From an uncultured SAR86 cluster bacterium (lineage in GTDB: Bacteria; Pseudomonadota; Gammaproteobacteria; Magnimaribacterales; D2472), in contig CABYHU010000001.1 of NCBI GenBank assembly GCA_902518715.1, forward strand, positions 1 to 64,000: a DNA stretch of 64,000 bases. Direction: 5' to 3'. The position numbers and the translations under genes were made by a program. Shown here one piece after another: positions 18,502 to 27,765 of this stretch (the first letter of the stretch is position 1; each line of letters starts with the position of its first letter). The notes below the pieces were generated by a model. The model searched no databases. It worked only from the letters and a program-made list of their open reading frames with translations, and was not told where the DNA came from.

Positions 18502-18562
18502 TTTTTTATATGCCTTAATAAGTGTATATATTAAACTAGCTTACTTTCCACAAAAAGTTTTT

Positions 18563-19735
18563 ATGTATAAATATAAAATATTCAATAACATAGCTCATGA
18601 AGGGACTGATTACTTAGTCAATGAGAATCTCATATTAAATGAAGAAGAGCCTGAAGCTCTTTTATTAAGAAGTAAAGTTTTGCATGAAAATGACCTCAAT
18701 GATGAGTTACTTTGCATCGGCAGAGCTGGAGCTGGAGTTAACAATATTCCAATTGATATTGCCTCAAAAAAAGGAGTTGTTGTATTTAATACACCGGGAG
18801 CCAATGCAAATGCTGTAAAGGAATTAGTTTTGTGTGGGTTACTTCTATCCTCAAGAGGGATAATTCAAGGAAACTCTTTTGCTAAGAGTCTGACAATTGA
18901 TGAAGCCAATGAATTTAATTCAAAAATTGAGAATGAAAAAAAGAATTTTAAAGGAAGCGAGCTTTATGGAAAGACACTGGGTGTAGTCGGGCTTGGAGCT
19001 ATTGGATCAATGGTAGCCCAATCTGCTGATGCATTGGGAATGAAGCTGGTCGGTTACGATCCATATATTTCTATAGATGCTGCATGGCGCTTACCAAAAG
19101 AGGTGGAAAAGGCAAATTTAATTGAAGAGCTTGTTGAGAGCTCAGACTTTATTTCTATTCATGTTCCTCTTGTTGATAGCACAAAAAACCTAATTTCTAA
19201 GGAACTATTAAAGCATTTTAAGCGGGGATCAAAACTCATTAACCTTTCAAGGGGCGGCATCGTAAATAATAATGATGTTATTGAGGCTCTCCAAAATGAG
19301 ACTTTGAGTGCCTTTGTTACAGATTTCCCTTCAATAGAGTTAGCACAAAGAGCAAATGATTCTGGCGATGTCATTTTATTGCCTCATATTGGTGCAAGTA
19401 CTAAGGAAGCTGAAGTGAATTGTGCTGTTATGGCTGCTGAGCAGGTTGTTGACTTCCTAAAGAATGGCAACATCATTAATTCTGTTAATTTTCCAAGAAT
19501 AAAACTTAGCAGGTCAACGGATCATAGGTTAATTGTTATCAATAAGAACGAACCAGGCATGATAGGAAAGATTGCAGAATTTATTGCAAATAAAAAATTA
19601 AATATTAGTGATATGGTTAATAAGAGTAGGGATGATATTGCAATAAATTTAATAGATCTCGATAGCGAACCACCCAAAGAATTAATTGAATCTCTTAAAA
19701 AAATTGAGCATGTACTATCAGTGAGAGTATGCTAA
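18563..19735 (+). CDS. serA: D-3-phosphoglycerate dehydrogenase
   Basis: This 390-aa protein would carry out the first step of serine synthesis, oxidising 3-phosphoglycerate. The NAD-binding motif is GLGAIGSMVAQSADALG. The catalytic region includes NLSRGGIVNN (Arg side) and LPHIGASTKEAE (His). A C-terminal ACT-like domain of about 75 residues (LIVINKNEPGMIGKIAEFI) suggests allosteric control by serine. Related 2-hydroxyacid dehydrogenases are hard to separate by sequence alone, but the ACT domain favours SerA. The 297-base gap downstream contains DnaA boxes. Confidence 0.86.
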   Translation: MYKYKIFNNIAHEGTDYLVNENLILNEEEPEALLLRSKVLHENDLNDELLCIGRAGAGVNNIPIDIASKKGVVVFNTPGANANAVKELVLCGLLLSSRGIIQGNSFAKSLTIDEANEFNSKIENEKKNFKGSELYGKTLGVVGLGAIGSMVAQSADALGMKLVGYDPYISIDAAWRLPKEVEKANLIEELVESSDFISIHVPLVDSTKNLISKELLKHFKRGSKLINLSRGGIVNNNDVIEALQNETLSAFVTDFPSIELAQRANDSGDVILLPHIGASTKEAEVNCAVMAAEQVVDFLKNGNIINSVNFPRIKLSRSTDHRLIVINKNEPGMIGKIAEFIANKKLNISDMVNKSRDDIAINLIDLDSEPPKELIESLKKIEHVLSVRVC

Positions 19736-20031
19736 AAACTGCATTCCTTTAATCTTTGACATTAAATAAAAAATATTTTTAATCCGTAACATTTGTTTAT
19801 ATTTGCCCACAAGGTATGCGGTATTAATATATCTTTTATTTAATTTTAATTAATAAGATAAAATTCTGATACCAAATTTATGTAAACTACTGATATAAGG
19901 TACTTTTTTATAAAACTGATCAATTTTTGATCAATCTTGTCAAGACCCTTATTTAATAATGTTTTTTAATATAATATTAAAGTTATCCATAAAGTTATCC
20001 ACAGAATCTGTGGATAAAATTTTATAGTTTT
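19736..20031. other. AT-rich intergenic region with DnaA-box cluster; possible origin or control region
   Basis: No gene is visible in this gap, which is very AT-rich. It holds an inverted repeat TGATCAATTTTTGATCA (19917-19933, two GATC sites). Three DnaA-box-like 9-mers follow: TTATCCATA at 19983, TTATCCACA at 19995 and TGTGGATAA at 20009. The last two form a perfect palindrome with 11-base arms (TTATCCACAGA) around one central base. AT-rich DNA, GATC sites and clustered DnaA boxes are features of oriC, but dnaA, dnaN, gidA and mnmE are not nearby. A DnaA-controlled ung promoter is the simpler alternative. Confidence 0.45.
19995..20017. promoter_or_regulatory. Palindromic pair of consensus DnaA boxes
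   Basis: Two exact TTATCCACA boxes face each other with 5 bases between them. A third, one-mismatch box (TTATCCATA) lies 3 bases upstream. The pair is 14 bases before the ung start codon. Confidence 0.6.
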
Positions 20032-20715
20032 ATGAGTGATCTTTTCAAAGGAGTAGATATTAGCTGGAAGCCATTCTTAGAGGGCGAGTTCCAAAAAGAT
20101 TATATGAAAAAAATTAAAAACTTTCTTGTTAATTGTTCTAAAAATAATCAAACAATCTACCCTCATCCAAAAGACATTTTTAGATCCTTAGAATTAACAT
20201 CTTATGAAAATGTAAAAGTGGTAATTTTAGGTCAAGATCCTTACCATGGACCAAATCAAGCGCATGGCTTAGCTTTTTCTGTTCAGGAAAATGTCCCCAT
20301 CCCACCCTCACTAAAAAACATTTTTAAGGAAATTTCCGAAGATCTGGAAATTGAAAAAAGACTTTCAGGTGATCTTACAAATTGGGCAAATCAGGGAGTG
20401 CTTTTATTAAATACATGTTTGACTGTTTTTCCTGGGAGACCGGGGTCTCATTCTAATTTAGGATGGCAAGAATTTACCGACTCAGTCATCAGATCAGTCG
20501 ATACCAGGGACAGAATAGTATTTATACTTTGGGGCTCCTATGCTAGAAAAAAGAAAGAACTTCTTTGTAACAATAAAAATTTAATTCTGGAGGCTCCTCA
20601 TCCTTCACCCTTATCAGCTCATAGGGGTTTCTTTGGGTGTAAACATTTTTCAAAAACTAATCAGTTTCTTAATGAACATAATATTAAAAAAATTGATTGG
20701 GCTAGTCTGGAATAA
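20032..20715 (+). CDS. ung: Uracil-DNA glycosylase, family 1
   Basis: This 227-aa enzyme removes uracil from DNA as the first step of base excision repair. The catalytic water-activating motif is GQDPYHG and the DNA-intercalation loop is HPSPLSAHRGFFGCKHF. Both match E. coli Ung and the usual length of about 229 aa. The 3' end overlaps the convergent ygfZ by 14 bases. The start codon lies 14 bases after the DnaA-box palindrome. Confidence 0.96.
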   Translation: MSDLFKGVDISWKPFLEGEFQKDYMKKIKNFLVNCSKNNQTIYPHPKDIFRSLELTSYENVKVVILGQDPYHGPNQAHGLAFSVQENVPIPPSLKNIFKEISEDLEIEKRLSGDLTNWANQGVLLLNTCLTVFPGRPGSHSNLGWQEFTDSVIRSVDTRDRIVFILWGSYARKKKELLCNNKNLILEAPHPSPLSAHRGFFGCKHFSKTNQFLNEHNIKKIDWASLE

Positions 20716-21433
20716 AGCTTACAAGCTTAAAAGTACTGCCTTCAAAGTGTACTTCTTTTAAAGTTTTAATTTTTTTTGATTTAATATTTGCTTCATCTTC
20801 AGCTTTAATAGAAATAATTTCTTTTTTCTTTTTGCTTAGATGCTCCGTCCTTGCAATAACCTCTTGTCCTCTGAAACAGCCTTTCGAAAAAGAGACATGA
20901 CTCCCATTCATTCCGACATCATGCGGTCTATGCTTGCCAACATCCTGATAATTGAATAAAAATTGCCCCATAAGTAAAATATTCAAATCAAACTCTGCTT
21001 CTGTAAGCAATTTTTCATGACCATTTTCTTTGAACTCAATTTCGCAAAAGAGCATATTGTTAGAAAATATATGCCTCGCAGAATTACGTCTTTTAAAAAA
21101 TTTATATAGGACTTCTCTTGAGTTTATCTCCATTTCAAGATTATAGAACTTGATAAATTTACTTAATTCTTCAAATAAAATACTTAAACATGATTCATCA
21201 ACCAGAATCTCCAAACCATTTTCATTTGATAATAGGAATTCAGCCTTTATAAAACCTTTTTCATCACAAAGACATGATTGAATAAAATTTTTTGATTCAA
21301 GATCTTTTAAATCTGCAGTAACTTGGCCTTGAAGAAGTTCAAAAACATTCTCTTTGCTGCCTACAAAGGAAATAACCTTTTTATTGATAGCAAAAGTTCC
21401 AGGTTTGAAATATGATTCTAGTTTTTTGATAAT
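20702..21433 (-). CDS. ygfZ: YgfZ-like folate-binding iron-sulfur repair protein, no canonical start codon
   Basis: The signature FSKGCFRGQEVIAR is the YgfZ K-G-C-x-x-G-Q-E motif with its key cysteine. YgfZ helps maintain Fe-S enzymes. The ORF track begins at a TTG (21214) and misses about 73 conserved residues. The frame stays open upstream to a TAA at 21449-21451 and encodes LLQGQVTADL and QSCLCDEKGF, typical of the family N-terminus. That extension contains no ATG, GTG or TTG. I place the start tentatively at ATT 21433; ATA at 21442 is also possible. The product of about 243 aa is shorter than E. coli YgfZ (326 aa). It is divergent from sdhE, as in E. coli. Confidence 0.82.
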   Translation of the reverse strand: MIKKLESYFKPGTFAINKKVISFVGSKENVFELLQGQVTADLKDLESKNFIQSCLCDEKGFIKAEFLLSNENGLEILVDESCLSILFEELSKFIKFYNLEMEINSREVLYKFFKRRNSARHIFSNNMLFCEIEFKENGHEKLLTEAEFDLNILLMGQFLFNYQDVGKHRPHDVGMNGSHVSFSKGCFRGQEVIARTEHLSKKKKEIISIKAEDEANIKSKKIKTLKEVHFEGSTFKLVSFIPD

Positions 21434-21465
21434 TAAGAGTATATTGTTTTAAATTATTTTATCCG

Positions 21466-21711
21466 ATGAAAGCTGAAATAAATAGAATTAAATGGAAATC
21501 TAGAAGGGGCATGCGTGAACTTGATCTTTTGTTTGAAAATTTTTTTAAATTTCATGCAGATAAAATATCAGAAAGCGAACTCGAGACACTCCGAGAACTT
21601 TTAGTTTATGATGATCAGTCATTATTTGATTTTATATTTAAGGATATAAAGCTTGGAAATTCTGATCATGAAGTTTTCATTAAAAAATATTTAAAAAAAT
21701 ATGAAAAATAA
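21466..21711 (+). CDS. sdhE: Succinate dehydrogenase flavinylation factor SdhE
   Basis: This 81-aa protein contains the diagnostic RGMRELD motif (SRRGMRELDLLFENFF). SdhE promotes covalent FAD attachment to the flavoprotein subunits of succinate dehydrogenase and fumarate reductase. Length and motif match E. coli YgfY/SdhE (88 aa). It is divergent from ygfZ, the conserved arrangement in Enterobacteria, which supports both calls. The rpoE operon begins 48 bases downstream. Confidence 0.93.
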   Translation: MKAEINRIKWKSRRGMRELDLLFENFFKFHADKISESELETLRELLVYDDQSLFDFIFKDIKLGNSDHEVFIKKYLKKYEK

Positions 21712-21713
21712 AA

Positions 21714-21740
21714 GAACTTTTTATACTTTTGAATGTCTTA
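21714..21740 (+). promoter_or_regulatory. Putative sigma-E-type promoter of rpoE
   Basis: GAACTT (21714-21719), a 16-base spacer and TCTTA (21736-21740) fit the sigma-E consensus (GAACTT, 16-17 bases, TCTRA) closely. The element is 19 bases upstream of the rpoE start codon, so sigma-E probably activates its own operon, as in E. coli. This rests on pattern matching only. Confidence 0.65.
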
Positions 21741-21758
21741 AAGTTTGAGGTATGAGTA

Positions 21759-22331
21759 ATGAGTATTCCTCAGAAAAATGAAGCCTCACTTTTAAAAAAG
21801 GCAAAAAATGGAGATAAAGATGCTTTTAACCTTATGGTTATCAAATATCAGCCACGTATTATGAGTGTTTTATATGGCTTTTTAAAAACTCACTCAGATG
21901 CTGAAGATCTTACTCAGCAAACATTCATTAAGGCATGGACTAATCTAGAAAAATTTAGAGGTGATAGCAGTTTTTATACTTGGATATACAGAATAGCAAT
22001 TAATTTAGCGAAGAATTTTGTTAAAAAACCATCAACACAAATTGAAAAAACATCTATATCAATTGATGAGCATCAATATGACTTGCCAGAAGACTTGGAC
22101 CCGTTGTCATTTATTTCTAATGAACAACTGAAAACCGGCCTTGATTCTTTCATTAGCTCAATGCCCGAAAAATTAAAAACTGCATTTATTCTCAGGGAGT
22201 ACGAAGGAAAGTCCTATGAGGAAATAGCTATGGTTACAAATTGTCCAGTAGGAACTGTTAGGTCTAGAATATTTAGAGCTCGAGAGGAAATAATTAATTA
22301 TTTTAAAGAAGAAGTGAATGAAAGAGATTGA
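21759..22331 (+). CDS. rpoE: Extracytoplasmic stress sigma factor RpoE/AlgU
   Basis: This 190-aa ECF sigma factor matches the length of E. coli RpoE (191 aa). Region 2 includes DAEDLTQQTFIKAWTNLEKF and FYTWIYRIAINLAKN. Region 4 includes LREYEGKSYEEIAMVTNCPVGTVRSRIFRAREE. It directs transcription of envelope-stress genes and is held by the anti-sigma factor encoded next. The rpoE and rseA genes overlap by 14 bases, suggesting translational coupling. A sigma-E-like promoter precedes it. Confidence 0.95.
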   Translation: MSIPQKNEASLLKKAKNGDKDAFNLMVIKYQPRIMSVLYGFLKTHSDAEDLTQQTFIKAWTNLEKFRGDSSFYTWIYRIAINLAKNFVKKPSTQIEKTSISIDEHQYDLPEDLDPLSFISNEQLKTGLDSFISSMPEKLKTAFILREYEGKSYEEIAMVTNCPVGTVRSRIFRAREEIINYFKEEVNERD

Positions 22332-23001
22332 TATAAACCAATTGATATCGGCTTATTATGACAATGAGTTGACCGAAAGTGAGTTAGAGCTTTTATTGGA
22401 GGAAACAAAAAGAGATCCCGATCTTTTGGCTAAGCTAAATAATTACGCACTCATTAGTGCTATTTCTGAAAAACAAGACAAGGTGGTCTCGATTTTTGAA
22501 AACATTTCAGGTTTTGTTCAAAAAAGATGGGTTGGCAACGGTCTTACTGCAGCAGCAGCAGTTCTTTTAACAGTTATGTTCATAAATAATCCTTTTGAAT
22601 CTAGATTTTCTGAGTCAGATGTTATCAACTCTCAAATTAGGGATGCTATCGAAAGTGATGAGGCTGCAAAAACCTTCAGCATTATTGAGAAAGATCTTAT
22701 ACCTCATGTAATGTCTTTAATTGAAAGCAATGGAAAATCATATGGAGATGATCTTGCAATTGATCTATCTCCGGTTGGCTTCAATCGTATAGATAACAAT
22801 CCGGGCCATTTTATTAAAGATAAGAAAAAGATTCATGTAAGAGTTGAGCCAAATAGGATTGGATTAAATGAAAACAAGTATTGGAAGTCTGGTAACAAGC
22901 TTATCTATTTACACCCAACGGTTGATGGCAAAATAATTTCCATATATGGAGATTTATCAATTCAAGAGGTTGAAAAAATAATACCAGTCCTAATTAAGTA
23001 A
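22318..23001 (+). CDS. rseA: Anti-sigma-E factor RseA/MucA
   Basis: This 227-aa single-span membrane protein has an N-terminal cytoplasmic sigma-binding domain (INQLISAYYDNELTESELELLLEE). One transmembrane helix is near residues 75-90 (LTAAAAVLLTVMFI), and a periplasmic domain follows. It should sequester RpoE until DegS/RseP-type proteolysis releases it. RseB/MucB is not encoded downstream; a DegP-type protease follows instead after 3 bases. The assignment rests on position, topology and the N-terminal motif. Confidence 0.86.
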   Translation: MKEIDINQLISAYYDNELTESELELLLEETKRDPDLLAKLNNYALISAISEKQDKVVSIFENISGFVQKRWVGNGLTAAAAVLLTVMFINNPFESRFSESDVINSQIRDAIESDEAAKTFSIIEKDLIPHVMSLIESNGKSYGDDLAIDLSPVGFNRIDNNPGHFIKDKKKIHVRVEPNRIGLNENKYWKSGNKLIYLHPTVDGKIISIYGDLSIQEVEKIIPVLIK

Positions 23002-23004
23002 CAA

Positions 23005-24372
23005 ATGAAAAAACTTTTAGTATTACCTTTGTTTTTCTTTTCACTTACTGAAGCATTTGATCAAAATATTCCTGAACTTGTTGTTGATACATCACCAGCC
23101 GTTGTAAACATCACATCCAAAAGAGAAGTAACTTATTCAAATCAGGATTATTTTAGAGGTATGCCTGAAGAGTTTGAAAGGTTTTTTGGTATTCCTAGAG
23201 ACTTTGGACAGCAACCCCAAACAAGAGAGTCTGTTGCTTACGGATCAGGCTTCTTTTTTAAAGAAAACTATTTGCTAACCAATTACCATGTAGTAAATGA
23301 TGCGACTGAAGTTATTGTTTCACTTACTGATAGAAGAGAATTTAAAGCTGAAGTTATTGGTGTAGACATGCTATCTGATTTAGCTGTTCTTAAAATCGAT
23401 GGAAAAGATCTTCCCAGCTTGCAGATGGGTAGCAGCGAAGAACTTAAAGTTGGTGATTGGGTTGTGGCAATTGGCTCACCATTCAGTTTCGATTTTTCAG
23501 TAACTGCAGGAATCGTAAGCGCTAAGGGTAGGAGCATTCAAAATCAAAACATTGGTGGATATGTACCCTTTATTCAAACAGATGTAGCAATAAATCCAGG
23601 TAACTCTGGCGGACCTTTATTTAACCTTGATGGTGAGGTGGTTGGAATCAATTCTCAAATATATTCAAGAAGTGGCGGCTATCAAGGGGTTTCTTTCTCC
23701 ATTCCTATTGATGTAGCAATAGAAGTTGCAGATCAAATAATTGCATCTGGTGAAGTTGCTAGAGGCTACCTTGGTGTCAGAATGGGTGATGTTGATTCTG
23801 ATCTTGCTCAAGCACTTGGAATGAAAAAACCATATGGAGCATTGATAAATAGTATTGAAAAAGATGGAGCCGCCGATAACGGAGGCTTAAAGACCGGAGA
23901 TGTAATTATTGAATTCGCTGGCGAAGAAGTTAAATTTGCTGGAGATTTGCCACATATTGTTGGGAGAAAATTACCGGGAACTAAGTCAACTGCAAAAGTT
24001 GTAAGAAATGGTAAGACAATTAAATTAGATTTTATTCTTGGTAAATTAGAAAGCTCTAATAGCACCTTTGTTCCTGCTTCTTCAACAGAGAATGAATATC
24101 CTCTTGGTATCAAGGTTGAGGACCTACCAGATGATTATGAAGCAGCTGATGAAGGAGTAATGGTTTCAAAAGTAGATAATTCTTCAAATTCAGCAACAAA
24201 GATATTAGAGGGAGACGTTATTACAGATATACAATCAGGTTTTCAAAGATACTCTGTTAAAGATTCTGATAGCTTTAACGATATTGTCTCTAAGTTCCAA
24301 AGCGGGGATAAAATAGCAATCTTTGGTCTCAGAGAAAATTCAAGGTTTATTGTGCCAATTACAGTTGATTAA
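23005..24372 (+). CDS. degP: Periplasmic serine protease DegP/MucD (Do family)
   Basis: This 455-aa protein has a signal peptide (MKKLLVLPLFFFSLTEAF), a trypsin-like domain with His in TNYHVV, Asp in SDLAVLK and Ser in GNSGGPL, then two C-terminal PDZ domains (from about residue 255 and about residue 365). It degrades or refolds misfolded envelope proteins. Its place after rpoE-rseA matches mucD of the Pseudomonas algU operon, so expression is probably sigma-E dependent. The first PDZ region (ARGYLGVRMGDV) is well conserved. Confidence 0.93.
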   Translation: MKKLLVLPLFFFSLTEAFDQNIPELVVDTSPAVVNITSKREVTYSNQDYFRGMPEEFERFFGIPRDFGQQPQTRESVAYGSGFFFKENYLLTNYHVVNDATEVIVSLTDRREFKAEVIGVDMLSDLAVLKIDGKDLPSLQMGSSEELKVGDWVVAIGSPFSFDFSVTAGIVSAKGRSIQNQNIGGYVPFIQTDVAINPGNSGGPLFNLDGEVVGINSQIYSRSGGYQGVSFSIPIDVAIEVADQIIASGEVARGYLGVRMGDVDSDLAQALGMKKPYGALINSIEKDGAADNGGLKTGDVIIEFAGEEVKFAGDLPHIVGRKLPGTKSTAKVVRNGKTIKLDFILGKLESSNSTFVPASSTENEYPLGIKVEDLPDDYEAADEGVMVSKVDNSSNSATKILEGDVITDIQSGFQRYSVKDSDSFNDIVSKFQSGDKIAIFGLRENSRFIVPITVD

Positions 24373-24419
24373 ATTTATCTCAAAATAAGTAAGCTTTTTC
24401 ATTTAAAATACCTGTACTT

Positions 24420-26207
24420 ATGGAACACATACGTAACTTTTCTATAATTGCACATATTGATCACGGCAAGTCTACACTTTCTGATAGATTAATTGAGTTC
24501 TGTGGCGGCCTATCTGCTAGGGAAATGTCTAGTCAAATCCTTGATTCCATGGAAATAGAGCAAGAAAGAGGTATTACGATCAAGGCACAGGCGGTTTCCT
24601 TAGAGTATACCCATAAAGATAAAACATACTTATTAAACTTTATTGATACACCTGGACATGTAGACTTTTCATATGAAGTTTCTAGATCTCTATCAGCATG
24701 TGAAGGAGCTCTCTTATTGGTTGATGGCTCTCAAGGTGTAGAGGCACAAACACTTGCAAATTGTTATACAGCAGTTGATCAAGGTTTAGAGGTAATTCCT
24801 GTTATAAATAAAATTGATCTTGATCAAGCTGATCCTGACAGAGTGAAGCAAGAAATTGAGGATATGATAGGCCTTGATTCAACAACAGCACCTTTAGTAA
24901 GTGCCAAATCAGGACTTGGAGTAGAGGAGCTTCTAGAAAACCTTATTGAAAAGGTACCCCCACCAGTTGGAAATATAGCAGATGAATTGAAAGCGCTTAT
25001 TATTGATTCATGGTTTGATCCCTACCTAGGAGTTGTATCACTTATTAGGATCGTTAATGGGGAAATTAGAGTAGGTGAAAAAATTAAAGTCTTTTCAACT
25101 AATCAAACATATAAAGTTGAAGATGTAGGAATATTTTCACCAAAAAAAATTAAAAAAGAAAAACTCTCTGCAGGAGAAGTTGGTTATTTAGTGTCTGGAA
25201 TCAAAGATATAAAAGGCGCTCCAGTCGGAGATACTCTTACCTCTAATTTAAAAGATGAGATAAAACCACTTCCCGGTTTTAAAACAGTTACACCTAATGT
25301 TTTCTCTTCACTTTTCACTATAGACTCTGATGATTATGAAAGGTTTAGAGATGCATTATCTAAGCTTGCACTTAATGATTCCTCATTAGTTTATGAGCCA
25401 GAGGTTTCAGATGCTCTTGGCTTTGGTTTTAGATGTGGATTTTTGGGTACCTTGCATATGGAGGTTGTGCGCGAAAGATTAGAGAGAGAATATGATTTAG
25501 ATCTTATTTCAACTGCTCCATCAGTTCAGTATGAAGTTCTTAAAACAGATGGAGAGACTATTATTTGTGATAATCCATCGCAACTCCCTGAACCAAATTA
25601 TATTGAAGAAATTAGAGAGCCAATTGTAAGAACAAATATTCTTACTCCAAATGAGTATGTAGGTTCAGTTATCACCTTATGCAATAACAATAGAGGTGTA
25701 CAAAAAAATATGGAATATTTTGGTAATCAGGTATCCATTGTCTTTGAGCTACCCCTTGGGGGAGTAATTATTGATTTTTTTGATCAAATTAAATCTATTA
25801 CTAAGGGTTTTGCATCTGTAGAACATTCACTGATTGGATTTGTAAAATCTGATCTTACCAAAATTGATGTATTAATAAATAATAATAAAGTTGATGCACT
25901 TTCAATGATTGTTCATAAATCATTTTCTAATAGAAAGGCTCGGGAAATTGCAAAAAATCTTCAAAAGCTTATTCCAAGGCAGATGTTCGATGTTCCAATA
26001 CAAGTTACACTTGGATCGAAAATTATCTCTAGAGAGACTGTTAAAGCATATAGAAAGAACGTTACTGCAAAGTTGTATGGCGGCGATGTAACAAGAAAAA
26101 AGAAGCTATTAGAGAAACAAAAAGAAGGTAAGAAAAAAATGAAACAACTTGGAAGTGTCTCCATACCCCAGGAGGCGTTCTTAAATTATTTTAACTCAGG
26201 TGATTAA
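24420..26207 (+). CDS. lepA: Elongation factor 4 (LepA)
   Basis: This 595-aa translational GTPase has G1 [10 protein letters not shown]3 DTPGHVDF and G4 NKID, plus the unique C-terminal domain ([21 protein letters not shown]). LepA acts on stalled or immature ribosomes. It overlaps the lepB start by one base, in the conserved lepA-lepB-rnc-era-recO order. The length matches E. coli LepA (599 aa). Confidence 0.97.
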   Translation: MEHIRNFSIIAHIDHGKSTLSDRLIEFCGGLSAREMSSQILDSMEIEQERGITIKAQAVSLEYTHKDKTYLLNFIDTPGHVDFSYEVSRSLSACEGALLLVDGSQGVEAQTLANCYTAVDQGLEVIPVINKIDLDQADPDRVKQEIEDMIGLDSTTAPLVSAKSGLGVEELLENLIEKVPPPVGNIADELKALIIDSWFDPYLGVVSLIRIVNGEIRVGEKIKVFSTNQTYKVEDVGIFSPKKIKKEKLSAGEVGYLVSGIKDIKGAPVGDTLTSNLKDEIKPLPGFKTVTPNVFSSLFTIDSDDYERFRDALSKLALNDSSLVYEPEVSDALGFGFRCGFLGTLHMEVVRERLEREYDLDLISTAPSVQYEVLKTDGETIICDNPSQLPEPNYIEEIREPIVRTNILTPNEYVGSVITLCNNNRGVQKNMEYFGNQVSIVFELPLGGVIIDFFDQIKSITKGFASVEHSLIGFVKSDLTKIDVLINNNKVDALSMIVHKSFSNRKAREIAKNLQKLIPRQMFDVPIQVTLGSKIISRETVKAYRKNVTAKLYGGDVTRKKKLLEKQKEGKKKMKQLGSVSIPQEAFLNYFNSGD

Positions 26208-27112
26208 TGTTTGGATTAGATAAAGATACTGGAAACTTAATAATTATAATTTCAGTTTTAGGTATTCTTACTTGCCTTTGTTTATGGCTATTAAGAAGTT
26301 TAAATATTATTTTAAAGAACCATGACATTAAAAAGGTTGAAGATTATCTAAGTTGGATTGGAGTCTCCTTGGCGTTTCTAATTCTCTTGATGATTTTTGT
26401 GACGGCAGGTGACCTCGGTATCTTATTGCTTGTCGGATCGATAGTAAGTTTTTTATTAATGGTGGTAGGTTTAATTGCGAAAAATACTGAAATCGCAAAA
26501 ACTGGAAGAGGTTGGTTCGCGCCATTCTTTTTAATATTTATTTTGAGAACTTTTCTTTTTGAGCCTTATCAAATCCCTTCTGGCTCAATGTTACCCGGAC
26601 TTAAAGTAGGAGATTTCATTCTTGTAAAGAAATTTACTTATGGCATCAAAGTTAAAAGAACAGGTCCGCCAATAGCTTTTGGAAAAGATCCTGAGCTTGG
26701 TGATGTAGTTGTTTTTATTCCTCCTCATGACCATAGGCCATTCGTCAAAAGATTGATTGGCAAACCTGGAGATAGAATTACCTACATAAATAAGAAAATA
26801 TATGTAAACGGAAAACCAATTAATCAAAAGCTTTTAAGTGAAAAAGATAATCTAAGAATTTATGAAGAATTGTTGAACGATAGAACTATTCAGATTCAAC
26901 AAATCACTTCCCGCATTAATTATCCAGAGGAATGGGCAGTTCCAAAGGATATGTATTTTGTTGTTGGCGATAATAGAGATAATTCAAATGACAGCAGATA
27001 TTGGGGTTTTGTGCCAAGAGAAAATTTTATGGGAACAGCAGATTATATTTGGATGTCTTGGGAGTGCTGGACATGCGCACCATCATTTAAGCGAGCAGGA
27101 AAAATTAATTAA
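26207..27112 (+). CDS. lepB: Signal peptidase I
   Basis: This 301-aa membrane protease removes signal peptides. The catalytic serine is in PSGSMLPGLKVGDFILVKK, the general-base lysine is in RPFVKRLIGKPGD, and box E is GDNRDNSNDSRYWGFV. The N-terminal 110 residues hold several hydrophobic segments, apparently more than the two helices of E. coli LepB. It shares one-base junctions with lepA and rnc. No other signal peptidase I is seen in the window. Confidence 0.95.
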   Translation: MFGLDKDTGNLIIIISVLGILTCLCLWLLRSLNIILKNHDIKKVEDYLSWIGVSLAFLILLMIFVTAGDLGILLLVGSIVSFLLMVVGLIAKNTEIAKTGRGWFAPFFLIFILRTFLFEPYQIPSGSMLPGLKVGDFILVKKFTYGIKVKRTGPPIAFGKDPELGDVVVFIPPHDHRPFVKRLIGKPGDRITYINKKIYVNGKPINQKLLSEKDNLRIYEELLNDRTIQIQQITSRINYPEEWAVPKDMYFVVGDNRDNSNDSRYWGFVPRENFMGTADYIWMSWECWTCAPSFKRAGKIN

Positions 27113-27765
27113 TGTACAAACAGCTATATGAGAAAATTAATTATTCTTTTAGGGATGAGAATATTTTAGATCTAGTATTTACTCATAAAAGTTCTGGAGA
27201 AAAAAATAATGAGAGATTGGAGTTCCTTGGAGATGCGATTCTTGGAGCTGTAATATCAGAGGAATTATATAATCGATTCACAAATATCAATGAAGGAGAC
27301 TTAACAAGAATAAGATCAGCCCTTGTTAAAGGTACAACTTTAATAAAGAAAGGAAAAGAGCTTGATCTTTTAGCTCTGGCAAAGCTTTCAAAGGCTGCAA
27401 AGAATTTATCAGATTTAGAGGATTCATCAATTCTAGGAACTATTTTTGAGGCACTAGTTGGTGGAATTTATTTAGACTCTTCATGGAGTGAAACCAAAGC
27501 AGTAATTTTATCTTTATATCGCAATGATCTTGAATCAATTGATATTCAAAATTCATTTAAAGATCCTAAGTCTGAATTACAAGAATATCTTCAGTCACTT
27601 GGCGAGGAGCCACTTGAGTATATTTGCGAAAAATCTCACAGTGATTCAAAAGACATTTTTGTATGTTATGTAGTTTTTAATGGAAATAAATTCACGGATT
27701 CAGGAAAATCTAAAAAGAAGGCGCAAATGAAAGTTGCAGATAAAATTCTTAGATCAATAAAATGA
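27112..27765 (+). CDS. rnc: Ribonuclease III
   Basis: This 217-aa double-strand-specific RNase has the signature ERLEFLGDAILG and a C-terminal double-stranded-RNA-binding domain (DPKSELQEYLQSLGEEP to SGKSKKKAQMKVADKIL). It processes rRNA and some mRNAs. It overlaps lepB by one base and era by four. The conserved acidic metal ligands of the nuclease domain are visible in the signature and around ILGTIFEALVGG. Confidence 0.96.
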   Translation: MYKQLYEKINYSFRDENILDLVFTHKSSGEKNNERLEFLGDAILGAVISEELYNRFTNINEGDLTRIRSALVKGTTLIKKGKELDLLALAKLSKAAKNLSDLEDSSILGTIFEALVGGIYLDSSWSETKAVILSLYRNDLESIDIQNSFKDPKSELQEYLQSLGEEPLEYICEKSHSDSKDIFVCYVVFNGNKFTDSGKSKKKAQMKVADKILRSIK

